In this document: positions 1 through 4,652 of the stretch, piece after piece
Numbering within the stretch: position 1 is the first letter of the stretch
Layout of the letters: every line of letters begins with the position of its first letter
NCBI GenBank assembly: GCA_938041635.1
Contig: CALIAD010000184.1
Coordinates: 1 to 8,557 of the forward strand
Reading direction: 5' to 3'
Length of the DNA: 8,557 bases
Source of the DNA: an uncultured Atopobium sp.
GTDB lineage: Bacteria > Actinomycetota > Coriobacteriia > Coriobacteriales > Atopobiaceae
Notes under the pieces: model-generated
Databases searched by the model: none
Seen by the model: the letters and a program-made list of their open reading frames with translations, nothing else
What the model was told of the DNA's origin: nothing
Program-made: the position numbers and the translations under genes

Positions 1-108
1 GCGTCATGTATACGTCTTTTTAACAGATTATCCGACTTAGGTGTGTTTTGAACTGCTTTCTATTTCTCGTGTCCAAGAAATGGGAGGCAGTTCAATCAGA
101 GGCTCTTT
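1..108. other. Left-edge non-coding stretch downstream of the CobW gene
   Basis: No gene that I can support lies here. The stretch follows the stop codon of the minus-strand CobW-type gene and is AT-richer than that gene's tail. Its one visible structure is an inverted repeat with perfect 9-base arms, TTGAACTGC at 48-56 and GCAGTTCAA at 87-95. Inside it, TTTCT (57-61) can pair with AGAAA (76-80). It could form a hairpin at the 3' end of the CobW transcript. However, there is no T-tract after the hairpin on the minus strand, so it is not a standard intrinsic terminator. Confidence 0.5.
48..95. repeat. Inverted repeat after the CobW-type gene
   Basis: The arms TTGAACTGC (48-56) and GCAGTTCAA (87-95) are exact complements, and an inner TTTCT/AGAAA pairing would extend the stem past a six-base bulge. 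It lies 14 bases beyond the stop codon of the minus-strand gene. It may stabilise the 3' end of that mRNA or act as an atypical terminator, but no run of T follows on either strand. Confidence 0.45.
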
Positions 109-1269
109 TTAGTTGCAAGTTTTATGCGCATGCTCGCCGTGGTCGTGCGCGTGATGCTCGTGGCCCTCGTGGTCGTGCCCATGCTCGCCGTGGCCGTGCG
201 CGTGATGCTCGTGTCCCTCGTGGTCGTGCCCATGCGCGTGGCCATGGCCCTCGTGCTCGCAGTGGCCATGCTCGTGGTCGCAGTGCTCATGCACGCAATG
301 ACCGTGCTCGTGATCGCAATGCGAGTGATCGTGCTCGTCAGCCAAGTCCGACTGCTCGTGCCAGAATGCCGGCACAAACGCCTCGCGAAGTCCATGACGC
401 AGCAAGTCGCGGCCGATAAACACGCACCTGGACTCTTCCTGAGGTTCGTCACCCGTAATGGCCCATGCGCGTTCTACCAGGTCAAACTTGACCCACTGAT
501 TACCACAAGGCAGCGTACCCTTTGCGCGCGCAAGCTTTCCAAACACGCCAGCCGACGCTGCATCCAGAAGCCAAATCAGATGTGATGGACTTGGAAGCTC
601 AGCGTGAGTCAGCGCCATAGTCTCCAGGTCAGGCCCCTCGTCCTCATCACCAGCTGCGTCTTTAAGAACAGAACCATCAAGCGCGCGAGTCAAAAGAGCA
701 TTCCACCACTCGTCGGGAATATCAGCATACGAAGACTCCGCAATAACCTCTGCCTGCGGATTCATCTCTGCTGCAAGCTGCTTAATGGGCTCAGCGGCAT
801 CCTCGCTACCTGGAGCAAGCTTGGAAATCACCACGCTCGCGGCGGCGCTCAGCTGATTGTCAAAAATCTCTGGGAAATCGGTGCGCTGATTCTGCCACGA
901 AACGGCGTCGACCACGGTAACCGGCGCAAGCAAACTAATGCGCTCCCAGGCCACCTGATTCACGTTGTCAAGAATGCTCTGCAGCTTAGCCACGCCAGTT
1001 GGTTCAACAATTAAATACTCGGGGTCAATGGTATTTGAAATGGTCAGCACCGACGTCGCAAAATCCTGCTTGCCCGAACAGCAAATGCAATTCTCGGTAG
1101 ACTCCCAAACCTTGAGGTCGGAGTCCTGCCTCAGACGGCGTGCATCAATATCTGCCTGGCCATATTCATTCTCGTAGATAGCAAAATCACGCCCAGTCCG
1201 GCGCACGAGCTCCTGAATGAAGGTGGTTTTACCAGCTCCAAGAAAGCCTGATACAACAAGGATTTTCAT
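109..1269 (-). CDS. CobW/COG0523-family metal-chaperone GTPase with long His-rich C-terminus
   Basis: This is a 386-residue G3E-family P-loop GTPase of the CobW/COG0523 group. Members are metal-insertion chaperones, many of them zinc-linked. The Walker A motif GFLGAGKTT is at residues 8-16, a switch-like ENEYGQADID at 33-42, the diagnostic metal-binding CxCC (Cys61, Cys63, Cys64) follows, and VEPTG lies near residue 88. A CobW C-terminal domain spans about 228-302. The usual NKxD guanine-specificity motif is degenerate: the equivalent position reads SKLA (149-152). From residue 313 to the end there is a metal-binding tail with 32 His and 5 Cys in 74 residues. The ATG is preceded by AGGAAG about 13 bases upstream. 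The alcohol dehydrogenase upstream on the same strand is a zinc enzyme, but a terminator lies between the two, so coupled transcription would need read-through. Zinc as the metal is an inference; nickel or cobalt are alternatives. Confidence 0.93.
   Translation of the reverse strand: MKILVVSGFLGAGKTTFIQELVRRTGRDFAIYENEYGQADIDARRLRQDSDLKVWESTENCICCSGKQDFATSVLTISNTIDPEYLIVEPTGVAKLQSILDNVNQVAWERISLLAPVTVVDAVSWQNQRTDFPEIFDNQLSAAASVVISKLAPGSEDAAEPIKQLAAEMNPQAEVIAESSYADIPDEWWNALLTRALDGSVLKDAAGDEDEGPDLETMALTHAELPSPSHLIWLLDAASAGVFGKLARAKGTLPCGNQWVKFDLVERAWAITGDEPQEESRCVFIGRDLLRHGLREAFVPAFWHEQSDLADEHDHSHCDHEHGHCVHEHCDHEHGHCEHEGHGHAHGHDHEGHEHHAHGHGEHGHDHEGHEHHAHDHGEHAHKTCN
130..231. repeat. 51-base tandem repeat encoding the His-rich tail
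   Basis: Two adjacent 51-base units (130-180 and 181-231) differ at only two positions. They encode two 17-residue blocks of the CobW tail, each of the form GHDHEGHEHHAHxHGEH. A second, shorter protein repeat, CDHEHGHC, occurs twice just before (residues 318-325 and 330-337). The exact in-frame duplication suggests recent expansion by slippage or unequal recombination, so the copy number may differ between strains. Confidence 0.9.
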
Positions 1270-1311
1270 GAATACAACCGCTTCCTAAACTCCGTAGGCG
1301 CCCACCAGCGC

Positions 1312-1346
1312 AAAAAGCTGGCGAGAAAAACGAACTTCTCGCCAGC
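1312..1346 (-). terminator. Intrinsic terminator after the alcohol dehydrogenase
   Basis: The stem arms 1317-1327 and 1336-1346 are perfect complements (11 base pairs, GCTGGCGAGAA against TTCTCGCCAGC) around an 8-base loop. Read on the minus strand, the stem is followed at once by TTTTTG. This is the classic shape of a rho-independent terminator, 36 bases beyond the alcohol dehydrogenase stop codon. Both arms carry the octamer GGCGAGAA/TTCTCGCC that is over-represented in the window. Confidence 0.88.
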
Positions 1347-1381
1347 CTAAACGTACTAAATCACGCGACCTAGTTGATTAC

Positions 1382-2440
1382 CTAGTCGATAACAACAACT
1401 GGCTTGATGAGGTCGGATGGCTTATCACGCATGGTGAAGAGAGCCTCCTCGAGGTGATCCCAGCCGTGATAGAGGTGGGTAACCTCTGGGTGAAGGTCGA
1501 GACGGCCAGAAGTGACCAGGCTGGAGAGCTTCTCCATGCGCAGACGGCCGCCAGGCATGAGGCCGCCACGGATGTCCTTGTGGCCCATACCAACGCCCCA
1601 CTCGACGCGAGGAATGTTGACGTAGTCGCCGGAACCGAGGTAGTTGACGTTACCAATCTTTCCGCCAGGCTTGAGTGCCTTGACAGCGTCCTCGAAGGTC
1701 TCGCAGCCGCCGCCGTCGACGCAGACGCGGTCAACGCCCTTGCCGCCGGTGAGCTCCATGACCTGCTCCCAGATTGGGCCGTCCTTGTAGGAGATGAAGT
1801 CGGTTGCGCCGTAGTCCTTAGCTGCCTCAACGCAGACTGGACGGGTACCAACAGCGATGATGCGAGAAGCACCATGGAGTGCAGCACCAGCAACGGACAT
1901 GAGGCCGACAGGTCCAATGCCGATGACCAGGACAGTGTCGCCAAACTCAACGCCAGCCAGCTCAACTGCGTGGAAGCCGGTTGGAACCATGTCGGAAAGG
2001 ATGCAGGCGTCTGCTGGATCCATGCCCTCTGGCATGTGAGCGAGGTTACCGTCAGCGTCGTTTACGTGGAAGTACTCGGAGAAGACGCCGTCCTTGAAGT
2101 TGGAGAACTTCCAGCCAGCCAGCATGCCACCGGAGTGCATGGAGTAGCCAGCCTGTGCCTCAAGGGAGTTCCAGTCTGGAGTAATTGCAGGAACGAGGAC
2201 GCGATCGCCAGGCTTGAAGTCCTTGACGCACTCGCCAACCTCGACAACCTCTGCGGAGCACTCATGACCAAGAATCATGTTGTGACGGTCGCCGATTGCG
2301 CCCTCCCACAGAGTGTGAATATCAGAAGTACAAATTGCGACCGCAAGTGGCTTGCAGATTGCGTCCAGAGGACCACACTTTGGTGTCTCCTTCTCAATCC
2401 AGCCGGACTCGCCGATCTTGAGCATTGCATAACCCTTCAT
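1382..2440 (-). CDS. adh: Zinc-dependent, probably NADP-specific secondary alcohol dehydrogenase
   Basis: This 352-residue medium-chain dehydrogenase closely resembles, from memory, the Clostridium beijerinckii and Thermoanaerobacter brockii NADP-dependent secondary alcohol dehydrogenases. It shares their length and near-identical blocks such as MLAGWKFSNFKDGVF and GDRHNMILGHE. These enzymes interconvert secondary alcohols and ketones in the cytoplasm, regenerating cofactor. The catalytic zinc ligands match by number: Cys37, His59, Glu60 and Asp150. The nucleotide-binding glycine motif GIGPVG is at 174-179. The residues that fix NADP in the clostridial enzyme (Gly198, Ser199, Arg200, Tyr218) appear here as Gly198, Thr199, Arg200, Tyr218, so NADP preference is likely. 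The structural-zinc Cys cluster is absent, as in that subfamily. A strong AGGAGGG lies 5 bases before the ATG. All 19 lysines use AAG, a sign of high expression. The exact substrate is unknown. Confidence 0.95.
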   Translation of the reverse strand: MKGYAMLKIGESGWIEKETPKCGPLDAICKPLAVAICTSDIHTLWEGAIGDRHNMILGHECSAEVVEVGECVKDFKPGDRVLVPAITPDWNSLEAQAGYSMHSGGMLAGWKFSNFKDGVFSEYFHVNDADGNLAHMPEGMDPADACILSDMVPTGFHAVELAGVEFGDTVLVIGIGPVGLMSVAGAALHGASRIIAVGTRPVCVEAAKDYGATDFISYKDGPIWEQVMELTGGKGVDRVCVDGGGCETFEDAVKALKPGGKIGNVNYLGSGDYVNIPRVEWGVGMGHKDIRGGLMPGGRLRMEKLSSLVTSGRLDLHPEVTHLYHGWDHLEEALFTMRDKPSDLIKPVVVID

Positions 2441-2500
2441 AAAACCCTCCTAAAATCTGTGTTTCTTAGCAATGAAACACTACCTACCTCGTGGAGGAGC
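2441..2500 (-). promoter_or_regulatory. Ribosome-binding site and foldable leader of the alcohol dehydrogenase
   Basis: On the minus strand, AGGAGGG (2451 down to 2445) is a strong Shine-Dalgarno sequence for the dehydrogenase. Just upstream, GAAACAC/GTGTTTC arms (2459-2465 and 2474-2480) form a 7-base-pair hairpin with an 8-base loop. Further upstream, UCCUCC (2498 to 2493) can pair with GGAGGG of the Shine-Dalgarno, enclosing that hairpin. This could hide the ribosome-binding site, but no known riboswitch class is recognised. The pairing is seen in the sequence; a regulatory role is inference. Confidence 0.45.
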
Positions 2501-2708
2501 ACGCCTTTTGCGTGACACTGACGAGGCTTATAAACGTTTTTTGCGAAAGCTCGCTGCTTTGTTGCAGCCACAAATGGGTCCTCTCCACAACAAAACGACG
2601 AACACTCGCGAAGTACATTTTCAAGTACTTTTTTACGTAAATCTAGAACGAACCCGTGAAAGGTTGAGCAGATTTTCATGAATTTTAGGATGGCGAGAAA
2701 TGCGGTTT

Positions 2709-2727
2709 GCAAATATCCGATATTTGC
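2709..2727. promoter_or_regulatory. Perfect 19-base dyad, candidate operator
   Basis: GCAAATATC, one central base, then GATATTTGC: nine-base arms with no mismatch. The AT-rich core with GC ends is typical of a homodimeric repressor site. It overlaps the possible -35 of the leftward promoter. I cannot name the regulator. It does not match the Rex or CcpA consensus. Confidence 0.5.
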
Positions 2728-2794
2728 GCACGTAGACAATGTGTACGCTAACATACCGTTAACCAAACCTCTGACCGAGGCGAAACAACGCTTG

Positions 2795-2819
2795 TCGGCG
2801 AACGGTTACCGTTCACCGA
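2795..2819. promoter_or_regulatory. 25-base imperfect dyad, candidate operator
   Basis: The arms TCGGCGAACGGT and ACCGTTCACCGA flank one central T and pair over 12 positions with a single mismatch. It lies between the two divergent genes, about 115 bases upstream of the rightward -10. A related ACCGTTAACC string is nearby at 2755-2764. It is compatible with a TetR- or GntR-sized operator; the regulator is unknown. Confidence 0.45.
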
Positions 2820-2877
2820 ATCAAAAGGGCAACTGTCCACTTTTCTGTTGTATGCAAGCGATGTCGAGTGGTATGAA

Positions 2878-2921
2878 GAGGCGTCTCGGCAGCCACGCAG
2901 AGGCGTCTCAGCAGCTACGCA
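2878..2921. repeat. Two 22-base direct repeats just upstream of the DUF218 promoter
   Basis: The units 2878-2899 and 2900-2921 begin GAGGCGTCTC, end ACGCA, and differ at two positions. A degenerate start of a third unit (AAGGCG) follows. The 22-base step is close to two helical turns, so a protein bound to each unit would sit on the same face. The array ends 12 bases before TATAAT, where an activator or repressor would touch RNA polymerase. No clear -35 element is present, which fits control by a bound factor. Confidence 0.6.
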
Positions 2922-2930
2922 AAGGCGCTT

Positions 2931-2939
2931 TGTTATAAT
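2931..2939 (+). promoter_or_regulatory. Extended -10 promoter for the DUF218 gene
   Basis: TGTTATAAT is a perfect consensus -10 (TATAAT at 2934-2939) with the TG extension. I see no good -35 at the usual spacing; the 22-base repeats lie there instead. Transcription would start near 2946, giving a leader of about 77 bases with a TTCTCGCC octamer at 2954 and a ribosome-binding AAAGGAA (about 3011-3017) before the ATG. Confidence 0.65.
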
Positions 2940-3022
2940 TCTGATAGATGAGTTTCTCGCCAAATGAACCTCTTCAATGAATCGCTTTGTAGAGAAAACC
3001 AGCAGTCAAAAAAGGAATTTGC

Positions 3023-4171
3023 ATGCCCATTGATAACTTACTTAGAGACGTTGGTGTTCAATTTGATTGGCAATACATAATCTTGTACGCCATCCTGCTG
3101 GCTCCAGCGGTTGTTCCTGGTGTGCTGTTTATTTACTCATTTATCAAGGAACCTCGACAGTTCCGCAATGCACTTTTTCTGTTCGCGGCTCTTGCATGGT
3201 CATCAATTCTTCTGGTGCTGAGACTGAACAACTTTATCCTTGGACTATTTCTGGTTACTCTTGTACTGCTGACACCATTTCTGACCATTGGTTTCTTGCT
3301 GATCAACACCATAGTTGTGGTAAAAAATAACGGATTTTCACTGACGTCAATGCTGCCGTTTTTGATGGCTGGATTTCTTATCTTACTGCTTGCGTCTCCG
3401 TCTATCATAAATAATTTTGACCCGGATGCTCACCATGTTGTTATCTTTTTGCTGGGACTTTTTACGCTCGAGGGCCTGTGGTTCTCGTTTACTTTTGTGG
3501 CCTTGCTGTTCTATTCGTGGATATATCGGATTCTTCCCCGCCGTCGTCAGTACGATTACATCATCATTCATGGTGCCGGACTTGATGGCCCGCGACCAAC
3601 CCCGCTACTCGCGGGTAGGATTGATAAGGCACTTGATCTGTGGAACAAGCAGCATCAACACGGAAAGTTTATTGTTTCTGGAGGTCAAGGTGCTGATGAG
3701 GTGGTCTCCGAAGCTCAGGCCATGCGCGATTATCTTCTGGATAAGGGTGTTTCAGCTGGCGCAATCCTCATGGAAGACAAGTCCACTACTACCTGGGAAA
3801 ATCTTAGGTACTCGCTAGCCATTATCCGCGCCGACCGCGCCTCCGCAGCGGCCGACGGCGCGCCCGCCACAGCAGCGGCCGAAGACGCGAGTGCACCGAG
3901 CGGCGACACTGCCTCCGCAACCGGCGACTTCACCACCGCGGTTGTTACCAGCGATTTCCACGTTTTCCGTTGCGCCGAATACGCCCACAACCTGGGCATT
4001 AAGGCAGATGGCATCGGTTCGCACACCAAAGGCTGGTACTGGCCCACGGCGTTTATCCGCGAGTTTATCGCAATCACCAAAGCGCACCTCTGGCCCTACC
4101 TGGTCATTGGCGGTCTGTACACGTTAATCAACGTGCTCAACTACACGTTCTTCTACCTGGGAGTTGTGTAA
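3023..4171 (+). CDS. Membrane-anchored YdcF/DUF218 (SanA/ElyC-like) protein
   Basis: This 382-residue protein has about five hydrophobic segments in residues 17-170, a soluble DUF218 domain from about 177 to 350, and a final membrane segment near 357-380. DUF218 hallmarks are visible: YDYIIIHGAGLDG (177-189), the GGR-like SGGQGADE (219-226), SEAQAMRDYL (229-238), EDKSTTTWEN (251-260) with its conserved acidic residue and Asn, and VVTSDFHVFR (307-316). Relatives such as YdcF, SanA and ElyC act at the cell envelope, and some affect vancomycin sensitivity or lipid-carrier use, but the reaction is uncertain. Residues 270-302 form an Ala-rich low-complexity insertion encoded by markedly GC-richer DNA, placed between two conserved DUF218 blocks. 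The ATG has AAAGGAA at a good distance. The gene appears to stand alone, with its own promoter and a downstream hairpin. Confidence 0.9.
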   Translation: MPIDNLLRDVGVQFDWQYIILYAILLAPAVVPGVLFIYSFIKEPRQFRNALFLFAALAWSSILLVLRLNNFILGLFLVTLVLLTPFLTIGFLLINTIVVVKNNGFSLTSMLPFLMAGFLILLLASPSIINNFDPDAHHVVIFLLGLFTLEGLWFSFTFVALLFYSWIYRILPRRRQYDYIIIHGAGLDGPRPTPLLAGRIDKALDLWNKQHQHGKFIVSGGQGADEVVSEAQAMRDYLLDKGVSAGAILMEDKSTTTWENLRYSLAIIRADRASAAADGAPATAAAEDASAPSGDTASATGDFTTAVVTSDFHVFRCAEYAHNLGIKADGIGSHTKGWYWPTAFIREFIAITKAHLWPYLVIGGLYTLINVLNYTFFYLGVV

Positions 4172-4227
4172 TCTAGGGGCGCTCAATTTTTGCTCCGCGC
4201 CTGATTTGCTAGCGCGCCTGATTTCTA

Positions 4228-4268
4228 CAAAGAATCTGTAAATCTGTGCCCCAAACACAGATTCTTTG
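4228..4268 (+). terminator. Terminator-like hairpin after the DUF218 gene
   Basis: CAAAGAATCTGT (4228-4239) pairs perfectly with ACAGATTCTTTG (4257-4268). A competing, shorter-loop fold pairs AATCTGTG (4241-4248) with CACAGATT (4256-4263) and is followed by a T-rich CTTTGCACTTTTC. The second fold resembles a weak rho-independent terminator for the DUF218 transcript. The two folds share the right arm and cannot both form. Confidence 0.55.
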
Positions 4269-4325
4269 CACTTTTCAGGCAGAGTTTAAAGCGCGTCCGA
4301 GTTCGTCCTTCCAGGGAGCCTGATT

Positions 4326-4418
4326 TTCTCGCCATGTCTGAATGATTTGCCGGAAAAGCGCACCATGTCTGAGCTATTTGCCGGTTTTTCTCGCCATGTC
4401 TGAGTAAATTTACTCAGA
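4326..4418. repeat. 31-base tandem repeat, three units
   Basis: The units start at 4326, 4357 and 4388. All three share CCATGTCTGA at the same offset. Units 1 and 2 also share ATTTGCCGG, while units 1 and 3 share the 16-base start TTCTCGCCATGTCTGA. The exact 31-base period is about three helical turns. The third unit runs into a perfect palindrome. It is too short and too divergent for a CRISPR array. It may be a protein-binding array or a small dispersed intergenic element. Confidence 0.75.
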
Positions 4419-4419
4419 C
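4398..4419. repeat. Perfect 22-base palindrome
   Basis: GTCTGAGTAAA and its exact complement TTTACTCAGAC abut with no spacer. It overlaps the third 31-base unit. There is a run of T on each side at a short distance (TTTTT at 4385-4389 and at 4431-4435), so it could form a weak two-way terminator between the DUF218 and antiporter genes, or be an operator. Confidence 0.7.
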
Positions 4420-4529
4420 TTCATGCACTTTTTAGTCTCGCAATTCCAAGCCTCACTGATAGAGCTCACGCATCATCGCAGAAACCATGTGTTATCTGCG
4501 CCAAGTCAAGCTAGATCCGCAAAACCGTA

Positions 4530-4535
4530 TATACT
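4530..4535 (+). promoter_or_regulatory. Possible -10 element for the antiporter operon
   Basis: TATACT differs from the -10 consensus at one position and lies after the repeat region, about 118 bases before the GTG start. No convincing -35 is present at 16-18 bases, so the call is tentative. Confidence 0.3.
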
Positions 4536-4652
4536 CGAATGAAGCGTTATCTGGCGAGAAGCCCCGTGTGCTCGGAACCCTCGTCGCGGACCCACCGACG
4601 CCCGCTGCTCGACGCTCGCCGTCGTGGCCACCTACGACCAGGAAGGAAGCCT

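Larger units (their letters stand above)
2441..3022. promoter_or_regulatory. Divergent intergenic control region
   Basis: The 582 bases between the minus-strand alcohol dehydrogenase and the plus-strand DUF218 gene hold no convincing gene. They contain the dehydrogenase leader, two dyads (2709-2727 and 2795-2819), a 22-base direct repeat (2878-2921), an extended -10 for the rightward gene and two TTCTCGCC-family octamers (2692, 2954). A weak minus-strand promoter is possible: TTGCAA at 2712-2707, a 19-base spacer, then TAAAAT at 2687-2682. That would place the first dyad on its -35 element. The short open frames here (for example 2437-2766 minus and 2678-2938 plus) show no family features. 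Confidence 0.6.
4172..4652. other. Repeat-rich intergenic region
   Basis: I support no gene in these 481 bases. From left to right they hold GCGCCTGATTT twice (4197-4207 and 4214-4224), a terminator-like hairpin (4228-4268), a 31-base tandem repeat (4326-4418) ending in a 22-base palindrome, a possible -10 TATACT (4530-4535), a further octamer (4553), and a GC-rich leader running to the antiporter ribosome-binding site. A short arm pair, CGCAGA/TCTGCG, lies near 4480-4500. Confidence 0.6.

Noticed and set aside
48..585. Plus-strand open frames opposite the CobW His-rich tail (Arg/Ala- or Val/Met-rich)
   Set aside because: They exist only because the repetitive CAC/CAT and GAG codons on the minus strand leave other frames open. 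Their composition is that of the repeat, not of a protein.
1454..2515. Long plus-strand open frame opposite the alcohol dehydrogenase
   Set aside because: It is an antisense shadow of a strongly codon-biased gene. The minus-strand product matches a known enzyme over its full length, while this one has no family features or ribosome-binding site.
2611..2636. AAGTAC...GTACTTTTTT as a plus-strand terminator
   Set aside because: The stem is only six AT-rich pairs and no plus-strand gene lies upstream of it.
2709..2727. Rex or CcpA binding site
   Set aside because: The dyad lacks the TTGTGA/TCACAA ends of Rex and the central CG with the cre pattern of CcpA.
2437..2938. Short open frames in the divergent intergenic region (minus 2437-2766, plus 2678-2938)
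   Set aside because: They have no ribosome-binding site or recognisable domain, and they run across clear regulatory structures.
4331..4342. Resemblance of GCCATGTCTGAA to the Neisseria uptake sequence ATGCCGTCTGAA
   Set aside because: The bases are shuffled rather than matching, the exact form occurs once, and the organism type is different. The over-represented motif here is TTCTCGCC instead.
4326..4418. CRISPR array
   Set aside because: The three units abut as whole 31-base repeats, with no unique spacers of regular length and no cas genes nearby.
4539..4652. N-terminal extension of the antiporter from the ATG at 4539
   Set aside because: The 38 extra residues are Arg/Pro-rich with no membrane character. 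The GTG at 4653 has a good GGAAGGA site and begins directly with the first membrane helix.
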